Positions 1-11,165 of a stretch of DNA of 64,000 bases are shown here, one piece after another. The position numbers and the translations under genes are program-made. The notes beneath the pieces were generated by a model. The model did not search any database, was not told the DNA's origin, and was given only the letters and a program-made list of their open reading frames with translations. Each line of letters starts with the position of its first letter. Position 1 is the first letter of the stretch. The stretch is from Arenicola marina. Lineage: Eukaryota; Annelida; Polychaeta; Arenicolidae. The DNA lies in the NCBI GenBank assembly GCA_964019135.1, contig OZ025255.1:6634001-6698000 (forward strand), in the 5' to 3' direction.

Positions 1-34
1 ACTCCCGATGCGTCGCGGCCCGTGATTCCGAAGC

Positions 35-780
35 TATGGCAGCATCAGCCCGTCAAAAAGCGTGAATTGCGTCGTGTGCCAAATATTATTACTACATACC
101 GCAAATAATTGATTCGTGTTCTAATTCTATTTCATACACGACGGAATTCATTGAGTCGCGACGCAAATCGAATTACTACATGACGCTAAACATTGGTCAT
201 GTCATAATTCGAATTGCAGCTTCACCCCGTCAATTAATGACATGTAGTAAGTCTATAAGCGTCGCGACCCAATCAATTGCGTCATGTATGAAATAAAATT
301 AGAACACGAACCCCGGAATTAACTACACGTAGCAACTCATTTGAGACATAGCGAAACTCGAATTGCGACATGACCCCTGAATAGAAGCATATGTGTTAAA
401 TATTTAGATACACGATGCAGTTCGAATTATGACATAACGCCTGAATTGAGGCATTGCTGTAAATATTTGGGACGTAACGCAATTCGAATTAAGACATAAC
501 GCCCGACTTGAAGCATATGTCTCAAATATTTAGAGACACGACGCAATTCGAATTATGACATAGCGCCTGAATTGAGGCATTGCTGTAAATAGTTGAGACG
601 TAACGCAATTCGAATTAAGACATAACGCCCGAACTGAAAGATATGTCTTACATATTTAGAGACAGAACGTAATTCGAATTATGACATAGCTCCTGAATTG
701 AGGCATTACTGTAAATATTTGAGACGTGTAGTAAATACGACAGATTGACCTATCACAGGTCACCGCGCAAAACATTCCCA
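35..780 (+). repeat. Left terminal inverted repeat with subterminal repeats
   Basis: The first ~320 bp match the far end of the element in reverse complement (positions ~10760-11077). From about 340 to 740 two ~60-bp units alternate, each built around AATTCGAATT plus a methionine-free AT-rich spacer such as GACATAACGCC and TAAATATTTGAGAC. The palindromic AATTCGAATT core recurs at each unit. Such arrays are commonly transposase-binding sites, but that role is inferred here. Confidence 0.85.
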
Positions 781-799
781 TGTCCAGAATAATAACAAA

Positions 800-3700
800 A
801 TGGCGCATTTAGTGCATCGTGGAGACGAGAATGCGTTTTTCTCCGGCCTGTCGTCGCTATGTTCTGGAGCGGCGGCACTTATGCGGCAAGAAGCACCTGC
901 TCGTCATGCATTGGACACATATTGCCGACTCCGAGGGGCCACAGAGCAGCTGCCAAGGCTGCACGGACGGCTAAACTTGGCACCAGAGGAGTTCTTGGGT
1001 TTGCTGACAGACCTACAGGTAGGCCTACGCTTGATCATGTTTATGACTGAAACGGATTTGAACCTAGCATGCATGGGCGGATCCAGTTTTTTAATACAAA
1101 AATAAGGCCATGTAAGGCGTGGACTCCCCCCCCCCCCCCATTTCAGGGCGGTTTTTAAGGCGTGCCCCCTCTCCCCCGGTCATCTTTACATTTTTTGTTA
1201 GAACCCCCCCTTTTCAAACTCCAAGATCTGCCCCTAACCATGATAAGCTTATATCGTATGCCACTGAAAACTTGCGACAGTGTCGGGGGCAGGGGCGCAC
1301 ATTTTCTGACGACCGGGGAGATGGGCCGCCAATTTATTTCCAATTAGTCAATCACTATCAGGTTATGTGATCTTATATCCAGACATGCACCAGTCAGTCT
1401 GCACTTTGTGACCACATTTTGCATCTGAAAAGTAGCCAGGCCTATCTATACATTCAGTATGAATATCAATTGCTGGTGTAGCATGGCAACAAGCTGTTAC
1501 TGTTGTAAGACAGTTGGCAACGACCCGTCACTTCTTGTTTTGATGCTAGTGATACCATACCATTCTTGCAATCTTGTGTCACAAGATAAAATGCTAGCTT
1601 ACTAAGGTCTGTAACTTTGCAGAATATCTAAAATGGCTAGATCGATCCATTGCACTGTATCATAACAAAATTAAGTAATACTCATCCAAGTTAGTCATAC
1701 AGCAACATTTTCTTTGAGAAACTTGATTTGTTTTGTCTGGAAATTATGTATTTAGATTCTTAGCGACAATGTACACATATATTGTATGCGATAAATAACC
1801 TGACATTTTGTTGAGCCTCTCTTTTAGCCGAATTGGTGCATCCTGTATAGGAAAGTGTGGCTTAATTTCTTGTGTACTATGTCTTCAAAATTTGCACCTT
1901 ACGGACCTTTTAAATGTAAGATAACACATCTACTTCTTATAGAGCTAACATTCCTACAGACAGACCATGCGTCCAAAACGCTTTTCCCAAATATTTTAAG
2001 TCACAATTTAGGTGAAAAATGGCTGTATTAGCAGCTTTAATATGTAATTAAGTATGTAATAACCTGCCTCAACTTTTTACAGACATTCAATCCTCCAGTA
2101 AACAGTCACAGGTACAACATTTACAATTACATGTCCACTCCCACAAAACCAGTGCCAACAATAATACACAAAACAGGAGTAAGCTGGACAGGGTTCTGGT
2201 AGGATATGTATCAGATACATTTCAGTTGATATGCTTAATTCTCAATCATCAGACATTTGGAATGAAGTCCACACACACATCCTATTTAGAATTTTCTAAT
2301 TTTATCAAATACAGCAATAATTAGGTGCCATTGCTATTGAATGCCATATTCAGAATAGTTAGATATGCCAGATATCAATGGATATCTCTTTTCTTTCTTA
2401 CGTTACATGAATATGTAATTCATTATCTGTTTATTTTTATGAAAATATTATATATTAATCTAATGCTAGAATACATTTTCCAGTTTAATGCAATTCTGTA
2501 CACATCTGATAAGCAACTTTAAATTAATGTTATTGTTTGTACTTTATTTGTAGTCTTTACCAGTCTTTTTCTTGCTTGCTAAGGATGGCTCTAATATGAA
2601 CTCAGTGCAGGTTATCATTGATGCTTTTGCAGTTTAATTTGATATCTATTATAGCTGATTTTTTTTCCTCATATTCACATGAACTCAAAACATCATCTGT
2701 AATACATGCAAGTCACATGTGATCATGACAATTCATCCTTCAATTATTCATCCAACTATACTACCTAATAATTAAAATGTTATCAGTGATTTATTGTTAA
2801 AAAAAGTAAAGAAATGCTGCGTTGCAGTTCAACGCTGCCATTAAGATACTTATTGTTGTAGACAATCGGCTGTGTGTGAAGCTTGAAATTGTCGTTATAT
2901 TCCTCATGTTCCAGGCGTTAAATGCAGACGGTCAGTCTGAAGACATTTAATGCAATATAGGGTGCTCTATTATAAATGTTATTTGTCCCAAGGAGCTGAC
3001 ATCCATGGTGGACGCCAATCGCGAACAAGGCCCATCAAACGGCGCCTACGCTGCCCGTCGACAGTTAGACGGAAGGCGAGGGTCGCCGCCATATGAGATA
3101 ACGAAGGACCAGCTAACAATGCTACTGAATACCCACTTCGCTATCACCCATATAGCAAAAATGTTGCAGGTGTCAGTCAGCACCATTGAAAGAAGAATGA
3201 GGTATGTTATGTTTAAAAATTGTTCCCAATCTTTCAGCTAGGACACGTACTTATCGGAACTGTATTGATTTAACAATAATTGTCTCAAAAGCCAACTGCG
3301 TTGCTGTATTTCAACTATGTAAATTTAATTTCAGCTTATGTAAACCCATATGGCCAGGTGCAGAAAAAGTGACATTTTGCTAAAAAATAAATTTTACATA
3401 AACACAAAATGTATTGTTCATTCTGAATTCTGAATGTTACACTTGAAAAATGAACGCATTCGTATATAGTACATATATATTTTTTTCTGAAATTAGATAA
3501 ATAAATTCGGTAAATACAAAAAAATAATTACCTTCCAAATTGCAAATTGTCCATAATGGGAAACAACAATGTTGTCTACCATATCTTCCACACAATATAT
3601 ATTTGCCTGAAGGTAGATATAACATTTTATAATACACGTCCCAACAACAACAGTAAATGTTCCCTTTGCCTAACAGTTGCTCTCAAGTAAAAATATCAAA

Positions 3701-5795
3701 AGAACTGAATAATTGATTTGGCTCTGGGCACAGTAACGAGACCTCTATAACATTTTTGGCTCGTTATACGACCTGCACACAAATTAATCCGTGCGCATTT
3801 CGGGCATCACTCTATTTTACGACTCCCTCCGTTATACGATCTTTTGTATATGCAAAAGGATACACCCTATATGTATGACATGTATAGGAAAGATTAAGAA
3901 GCAATAAAGTGTGCATAGAGGCTACTAACTAATATTATGAAACTGTTTTCTAATAATTTATATACAAGTTGAAGGACCTGTCTTGTCGTAAATCCCATGG
4001 TTAAAAACTTATGTTTTGCTTCAAAAGATTTTCAAAAATTGCATATTTATTTGCTATTCCACAATAAATATTTAGCTATGTAGGCTACTATAGTGTACCT
4101 TATGCAACCAATGACAATTTTGATAATATTTCAGAGTTAAATGCAAGGTAAAGAAATCCATTAACTCTCACGCAAAATACGTATAAAAAGAGCTATTGTC
4201 AACAAGGTTTGTTTGTCATTACTCAGCAGCCAGACATCCGGTTCACCTCGAATTTTCAATGTTACTTCCATGATCATGAACACATGTATTAATATGACAA
4301 ATACCATTAGCATGTATATTATATGCATTTAAGGTACCTGCTTCAATTTTTAGTTTGCTTATTTGCACCTGACCATATATATGTATCGTACACCATATAG
4401 AACTATAGAGTGGTGATCAATATAGACCTGTAGACTCATACGGTGTGCACCACAAGTCAAAGAGAACTTTGTCATTTCTTAGGACATTCAACTTGAAAAA
4501 GGCATCATATTCGAATTTGAGTGAAGACGAGCTAGATGCACTGGTTGCTCCATTGGTGGCCCAAAACAAGTCGCTCGGCTATCGATCCGTATATAGTGCC
4601 TTGCGCAGAATGGGGCATAATCTCAAGTACGAACAAGTCAGAGTCAATGGTGAGAGTGGATCCGGCAGGTGTGGCCTTGCGCTGGGGCCACACTGTCAAG
4701 AGACGAATATATCATGTCTCGGCTCCTAATGCCATGTGGCACATAGACGGAAATCACAAACTGATCAGGTAAAACAGCGGTCTTCGTAAACATAAGGCAT
4801 TTTACACATCTAAGTGATTTGTTTCCTTCTGTGGTTCTTTCTATACATGTATATATGCAAGTAGCACATATTTCACTCTACACTCTATATTACACTCTAA
4901 TACAGAACTATAGTCTACAGCATAATGGGACAAAGCTGATTGTCATTTACATGTTAATTACCGCAAAAAATATTATGTCATTTTTATCCTCTCCTTCAGG
5001 TGGAAACTTGTGATCCACGGTGGGGTTAATGGGTACAGTCGACTGGTGGTATTTCTCCGAGTTTCTGACAACAACAGGGCATCCACAGTGTTCTCATCCT
5101 TTCTCAATGCAACTGTTTCCTACGGTGTACCATCTCGAGTAAGAGCAGATCACGGAGCTGAAAATCTTGACGTTGCGAACTTCATGTTAATTCATTCCGG
5201 AACCGGCAGGGGCAGCATCATAACGGGGAGCAGTACCCATAACTAAAGAGTTGAAAGATTTTTGCGGGACCTGTTCAGTGGGTGCACCCATACCTTTCAC
5301 ACACTTTTTCAATCTCTGGAAGAGCAAGGCTTGCTTGAATTGACTAATGACAGGCACATGTTTGCCCTACATTTTGTATTTCTGCCTATCATTCAGCGCC
5401 AACGCGACCTATTCGCGGAAACATTCAACAGTCATCCCATTCGCACTGAACACTCGCAGACTCCTCACCAGCTCTTCATCGCCGGCTCTTTGGGGAATTT
5501 CGCAACTTGCCACACGGCAACTAATGGTATATTTGCTCCGGCTAATGACACCGACGTTGACACGGCATCTGGCGCAGAGTGGGATGTGTCTGACCCAGCT
5601 GATGCTCGAGTCCCCGGCACCGAAGCCAGTGCCTCGTCAACGGATCATGCACCGACAGTGGCCTGCCCGTTATCCGAGGGGCAGCTTCAGATCCTACGAA
5701 CCAGAATTAATCCCGTGGAAGACTGCGAAGACAACACGAGAAAGGAGGTTTATCTGAAGACTGTGTCAGAGATAGAGGATCTTCTACGATCTTAG
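800..5795 (+). pseudogene. IS3EU transposase (four exons, two lesions)
   Basis: This encodes a DDE transposase of about 520 residues that would cut and join the element ends. Inferred exons: 800-1018 (good start context, donor CAG|GTAGG), 2993-3201 (helix-turn-helix around HIAKMLQVSVSTIERRM), 4426-4768 and 5000-5795. Splice phases agree throughout. The first Asp lies in WHIDGNHKLIRW, split by the third intron. The second is in RADHGAEN, and the Glu is in RVERFLRDLFSGC, so the triad is kept. Two lesions are visible. The frame slips near 4635, where a ~2-base loss would explain the shift from QVR into MVRVDPAGV. A TAA at 5244-5246 stands where relatives have Gln (HNQR). The stop falls between the second Asp and the Glu, so no active enzyme is expected. 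The introns (1974, 1224 and 231 bp) hold nothing else recognised. Confidence 0.8.
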
Positions 5796-5797
5796 TC

Positions 5798-6130
5798 AGG
5801 TGTGCTGTGTTCTAATGAGCGCTAGTCCTAGTGGTTATGCTTTCGTGCGCGCTGTGTTGTAATGAGCGCTGAGGTATACTGTGTCCTAGTGGTTATGCTC
5901 ATGTGTGCTGTGTTGGAATGAGCGCTGAGGTATATTGTGTCCTAGTGGTTATGCTTTCGTGCGCGCTGTGTTCTAATGAGCGCGGAGGTATACTGTGTCC
6001 TAGTGGTTATGCTTATGTGCGCGCTGTGTTCTAATGAGCGCTAAGATATACTGTGTCCTAGTGGTTATGTTCACGTGCGTGCTGTGCTCTAAAGGGCGCT
6101 GAGGTATACTGTGCTTAAATGGTCATTAAG
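5798..6130 (+). repeat. 61-bp tandem array after the transposase
   Basis: There are about five to six copies of a ~61-bp unit containing CTAATGAGCGCTGAGGTATA and TGTGTCCTAGTGGTTATGC. They begin almost at the transposase stop codon. Copies differ by a few substitutions and drift further at the right edge, as expected for a minisatellite that grew by slippage or unequal exchange. Nothing suggests it is coding. Confidence 0.85.
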
Positions 6131-7214
6131 ATGTGTAGGCATGCTGTGCTCTATATGGTCGTTTGTATGGCTCTAAGTATTATCTATTGTAATTGTAGCA
6201 ACTGGAATGTACTGGAACTGGAATCTTTGGCAAAACATGTAGACACCTGTGTGAAAGTCGTGTGCCCTTTATTTATTTATAAATATGAACCATGAGTGAA
6301 AGTATGCCACATGCGAAATAACGCCACAAGAGAGGGACAAGAGGATGGTAAAGTTTTCTGGAAGACTGACATATTTCTTGGATGAAAGAAGTAATGAACT
6401 TCCCGGTATCTTATGAACCAACTGAAGTAATAATTGTTGAGAATTTCACACAAGTATGCACTATATTATCTATAGCGCAACATTTCGTAACTTGTGTGGC
6501 TGGCGAAGTTGAGGCAGACACTTTATACTTTTCAGTTGTTTATTCCAGAAATAAATGATCTGCAGATAAAAATAACAAAACTAGGTGGGATACCGGTAAG
6601 TCTTACAAGCATTACCAAACTCGATGGGAAAGAGAGTATGTTGAGTAAGAAGTACATAAACATACACACAAGGCTCCTTTGTTTAACACGTCTAATGTCT
6701 CCCTTCAAAAATATGATCTAAACGTACTGCCCTACTATAAAATTACACGGGAAAATAGATCTTTGCCGCCTAGTAAACGACACATCAAGTTAGCAGGGCT
6801 GTAAATTCGCTATATCATATCATTCAGTCCATCCTCTACTCTGGATATAATTGAAGGACATCGTTTTATCCCTCAAAATATCAGATGCAAAATCACAACA
6901 TGGTCTGACCGGTTATCCTCAATAATATCAGTATTAAGCACCTTGTAATCACAAGCACACTTAAACTCTAGATACAATGTTTAATCTTTTAACCAAAATG
7001 TTATAGTGAGTTGTAATCGGCTGAAGATTCATCGAATGAAGACAACAGCGTAAAATGAAATTTGTATCGTAAATTGTATCAATGTGTAATCCCAAAATAA
7101 TTTTACGTTGAACTCTTGATCACCCATATACGGTATAACACCCAAAACAAGCTACCCAATATGCTGGCCATCTCACATCCTCAAGACAAACACTACCCGG
7201 TTTGATCTTGTACT
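6131..7214. other. Gene-free interior of the transposon
   Basis: This is AT-rich sequence between the 61-bp array and the hairpin repeat. Short reading frames (for example 6494-6721) have no recognisable motif. I see no gene, array or element end here. Confidence 0.6.
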
Positions 7215-7380
7215 TATAGAGCGATATACGAAGAAAACAAAATCAGTGATACATGAGGCAAGCAGTGTTCACTATAAACACATATACCGCATATCGGTGG
7301 TCAAGAGTTATATGTGTTTATAGTGAACACTGCTTGCCGCATGTATTACTGATTTAGTTTTCTTCGTATATCGCTCTATA
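7215..7380. repeat. Hairpin (foldback/MITE-like) repeat
   Basis: Two ~72-bp arms (7215-7286 and 7310-7380) are near-perfect reverse complements, starting TATAGAGCGATATACGAAGA and ending in the mirror sequence, with a loop of about 23 bp. Only a few mismatches separate the arms, so it is young or kept alike by conversion. It is probably a small foldback element inserted in the IS3EU interior. No clear target duplication was found. Confidence 0.8.
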
Positions 7381-8010
7381 TCGCTTGGTGTTTAATTTTC
7401 GGCGGGTCGCGCTGGGGGGGGTGTCATACTATGGGCTGTAGCTAAAAATATCGCACGTGAACCTATGTTCTGTTTGTTGTTAAAATAAAGTTGGATACTT
7501 TCTCTATAATTTCCTATGGCCCATATAGTCAAACATGGTTACCGATTTTTTTCTAGCATGGGGTTGAAAATTTGGGTTTTTGCATTACTTAACCTGGGGA
7601 TGGTTTCTATTGGTGTGTAACCTAAATTGCCCGATGAAGGCGCTATATGTTATGCGATGTTGTCCGCTGAAGGCTCGATTGAGCCCGAATTGCCCGCTGA
7701 AGGCGCTAGACGTAGCGCGTCGGGACCTATAGCACATCGAAAAGTAGCGTTCTACTGGCCGCACCCGTCATTATATATCCACCGTAAAACGACTGGAAAT
7801 CCCATCAAACCTGTGCACCTGTATATCACGAAGTCGGGGCCAAGCCCCAGAGTTTTGAAACCAGCTGTAAACGTCCCTGCAAATGCGTTATTCATTCACA
7901 CACTTGAACTATGAGGGTATATATTGGATCCATATAGCCGGGGATTAGGCACGAGAGAAAGCCATATGCACCATTGCATATAAAAACTTCAAAATCCCCA
8001 GGCAGTCCAG
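7381..8010. repeat. Decayed repeat block shared with 30.5-33 kb
   Basis: Positions ~7625-7725 carry a degenerate motif (AATTGCCCGCTGAAGGCGCT) that recurs at 30535-30770 and 32936-33135. Positions ~7900-8000 match 31400-31510 in reverse complement, including AAAGCCATATGCACCATTGC. The block is therefore a fragment of a larger dispersed repeat, inserted before or together with the LINE that follows. The family is unknown. Confidence 0.6.
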
Positions 8011-9820
8011 CAATCCATGTAGTCGTGAGCTCCATGTTAAAATTAAAGCGGTCCCGGTTTGGCTTAAAATTTCTTGATCCAGTTACCGATGATGAAATTT
8101 ATAGCATTATGGGATCACTAAAGAACGGTTCGTCTGGCTGGGATTCCATTGGTCCGAAAATTATCAAAAATATCATTCCTCATTTAACGAAACCGTTGCA
8201 TCATGTTATCAATCTATCATTCTCCCAAGGCTACTTCCCCAACGAATTAAAAATTGCAAAAGTAATTCCAGTATTCAAGGCAGGGGATACGAAGATGTTT
8301 ACCAATTATAGACCCGTATCAGTTCTACCTACTATTCCAAAGATATTTGAAAAGGTAATGTATAATAGACTACTGAATTTTATAAATAAACACCATTTGT
8401 TACATGACCACCAGTTCGGCTTCAGACCCAAACATTCAACGACTTTGGCTTTGATACTACTAGTTGATAAAATATCATCTGCCTTAGATAGGGGGGAATC
8501 GGCAATCGGGATTTTCTTAGATTTTTCTAAAGCATTTGATACTGTTAATCACAATATATTACTTTTAAAATTAGAAAGATATGGAGTCAGAGGCATTGCA
8601 TTAGACTGGTTTAAAAGTTATCTTTTTGACAGGGAACAGTATGTTGAATACGATGGGGCTAACTCCGAGAAATTAAACATAAACTGCGGAATTCCGCAAG
8701 GGTCTGTTCTTGGACCACTTTCATTCCTCGTTTACATAAATGACTTAGCATCTCTGAGTAGCAAACTGTTTAGCATACTATTGGCAGACGATTCAAATTT
8801 TTTTATTACGGGGAATGATATTGAAAAAATGATCCAAACGGTAAACTTAGAGTTGGACAAAGTTAAGCATTGGCTCCAGGTTAATAAATTAACGCTTAAC
8901 CTTAGCAAAACCAAATTTATGATCTTTAAATCCCCACGTAAACAAATATCCATTTTATCCAAAGTACAAATTTCGGGTCATGCTATTGAGCAGGTCTCAT
9001 GCATAACATTTTTAGGGGATCAACTCGATAGTAGCCTGCTCTGGAAAGAACACCTACAATACATTAAAGGCAAGATTGCAAGGGGTTTAGGGGTAATTAC
9101 ACGGGCTAGGAAGGTGTTTACCAAAGATATATTGCGTAGCCTTTATTTTTCATTTGTGTATCCATATCTTTCGTACGCTCAAGAAGTTTGGGGGGCGGCC
9201 TACCAGTCCTATTTACATCCATTGTTTATTTTGCAGAAAAGGGCTGTTCGTATAATTACAGGTGTTAACAAGTATTCTCACACGGAAAATCTGTTTAAAG
9301 AAATTAATATTTTACCTTTGACGAAATTGCATGAATATAGTGTTGTTTAATTAATGTTTAAGCAATACCAGGGCATATTACCTGAACCTATCCAATCTTT
9401 ATTTGTTACGAGGTCTAGCATTCACAGTCATAATACTAGAGGAGCCAAGCTACTACATATTCCAAAGGCTAGAACTGATCATTTTCGCAAATCTATAAGA
9501 TATTCGGCTATTACTTTATTTAATAAATGGTATAGTAAAATAGAATTTAACTCCTCCCTTCACTCATTCAAGAGAACAATTATGTCGTCCTTAGTACTAA
9601 ACTAGTCGAAACTTTATATTTATATCCAATATGCGATACCTGTTTTCACACTAATTCCTTGAGGTAAACAGCCTACTACTGTGGCCCTTTCACGCTTTTT
9701 TTTTTTTTTTTTTTTTTTTATCTGTATAGATCTAGTTGTACTTTATGTTAACATATAAGCTTCGGCTTCTGCTATTGTCAATGTACTATATGTTTGCATA
9801 TATAGTCAATCGCTGGTATC
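8010..9820 (+). mobile_element. 5'-truncated LINE (CR1/Jockey group)
   Basis: A non-LTR retrotransposon fragment lies inside the IS3EU element. It holds the reverse-transcriptase part of ORF2, then a 3' region with a T-run at ~9691-9719 and the sequence TAAGCTTCGGCTTCTGC, a style common in CR1/Daphne-like tails. The 5' end is truncated near 8010-8034. The 3' end near 9820 is approximate, because no clean poly(A) or target duplication could be fixed. There is no endonuclease domain. The clade is judged only from RT style. Confidence 0.75.
8034..9605 (+). pseudogene. LINE ORF2 reverse transcriptase, 3' part
   Basis: This makes cDNA from the element RNA at the nicked target. RT blocks run in order: NYRPVSVLPTIPKIFEKVMY near residue 90, FGFRPKHSTTLAL, FLDFSKAFDTVNH with the first catalytic Asp, GIPQGSVLGPLSFLVYINDL, and LADDSNFF with the catalytic ADD pair. 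A thumb/connection region with LGDQLDSSLLW follows. One in-frame stop at 9348-9350 separates the last ~84 residues (MFKQYQGILPEP...), which continue in the same frame. The start shown is simply the first Met in the open frame; the true N-terminus is missing by truncation. It could not mobilise itself. Confidence 0.8.
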
Positions 9821-10189
9821 TCGAAAACATTCAGTCTTATATGGGCAAATCGACTGTAATATTGCAGGTTTCTGCTCCGGGGATTGAGAGAAAAAAAATC
9901 TTGGCGGCACAAATGCATATGCCTAACTACATGTCGTACCACCTCCCCCTGCCCCCCCCCCCCCCACCACCCGCTCCCCTCGGACCCTTCGGACCCTTCG
10001 GTCAGGCTTCTTCATCCTTGACACGTACCACCTAGTAAAGGAGATCTAAGACAATTTGTTTCATGTCAGGTGTTCATATTTCATGCCACAGCTCCTTTAC
10101 TAATACAAATTTAGAGCCCTTTCCAGCCCCTTCGGTGATTAGACCGACACACAATGATCGTGAGTCATGCAATATGATTGGTTGATGCG
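9821..10189. other. Gene-free stretch before right inverted end
   Basis: It contains a C-run near 9950-9967 and a short GGACCCTTCGG duplication. No gene was recognised. The open frame through here is an artefact of simple proline-coding sequence. Confidence 0.5.
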
Positions 10190-11077
10190 CTACGTCTCAA
10201 ATATTTAAGACACACAAAAGGCTTCATTACGGGCGTTATGTCGCAATTCGAATCGCGTTACGTCTCAACTATTTACAGCAATGCCTCAATTCAGGCGTTA
10301 TGTCATAATTCGAATTGCGTCGTGTCTCTAAATATTTAAGACATATGCTTCAATTCGGGTGTTTTGTCTTAATTCGAATTGCGTTACGTCTCAACTATTT
10401 ACAGCAATGCCTCAATTCAGGCGTTATGTCATAATTCGAATTGCGTCGTGTCTCTAAATATTTAAGACATTGGCTTCAATTTGGGCGTTATGTCTCAATT
10501 GGAATTGCGTTACGTCTCAAATATTTACAGCAATGCCTCAATTCAGGCGCTATGTCATAATTCGAATTGCGTCTTGTCTCTAAATATTTGAGACATATGC
10601 TTCAATTCGGGCGTTATGTCTTAATTCGAATTGCGTTACGTCTCAACTATTTACAGTAATGCCTCAATTCAGGCGTTATGTCATAATTCGAATTGCGTCG
10701 TGTATCTAAATATTTAACACATATGCTTCTATTCAGGGGTCATGTCGCAATTCGAGTTTCGCTATGTCTCAAATGAGTTGCTAGGTGTAGTTAATTCCGG
10801 GGGTCGTGTTCTAATTTTATTTCATACATGACGCAATTGATTGGGTCGCGACGCTTATAGACTTACTACATGTCATTAATTGACGGGGTGAAGCTGCAAT
10901 TCGAATTATGACATGACCAATATTTAACGTCATGTAGTAATTCGCTTTGCGTCGCGACTCAAGGAATTGCGTCGTGTATGAAATATAATTAGAACACGAC
11001 TCAATTATTTGAGGTATGTAGTAATAAAATTTGGAACAGACGCAATTCACGCTTTTGGACGGGCTGATGCTGCCATA
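10190..11077 (-). repeat. Right terminal inverted repeat with subterminal repeats
   Basis: This is the mirror of positions 35-780. The same ~60-bp AATTCGAATT-centred units occur from ~10190 to 10740, with more copies than in the left end, followed by the ~320-bp unique terminal part. The copy-number difference shows unequal expansion after or between transpositions. Confidence 0.85.
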
Positions 11078-11165
11078 CGAAGCCCCGCCCTGCAGACGTA
11101 CGGATCACCGCTGGCGGTCCAGGCGTCGCGCAGACATTTGCGGTCACATCTACGACGCCCATTAG

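Larger units (their letters stand above)
35..11077. mobile_element. IS3EU-type DNA transposon, complete ends
   Basis: The element starts TATGGCAGCATCAGCCCGTC and ends with its reverse complement. It is bounded by identical 6-bp target-site duplications CGAAGC (29-34 and 11078-11083). Inside is a spliced DDE transposase whose core (WHIDGNHKLIR, a D-D-E triad and an LFSGC motif) resembles the IS3EU integrase-like proteins of fish and invertebrates. As I recall, that family has 6-bp duplications and TAY termini, which fits. The 11-kb span is inflated by a nested LINE (about 8.0-9.8 kb), a hairpin repeat (7215-7380) and a decayed repeat block. It lies just upstream of the tyrosine-recombinase gene at 11.2-14 kb. 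The ends are unambiguous; the superfamily name is from memory of the protein family. Confidence 0.85.

Noticed and set aside
35-11077. Reading the 6-bp-duplicated 11-kb element as a Polinton
   Set aside because: Ends are TAT...ATA, not AG...CT, and the only protein is a single DDE transposase of IS3EU type; no virus-hallmark gene is present.
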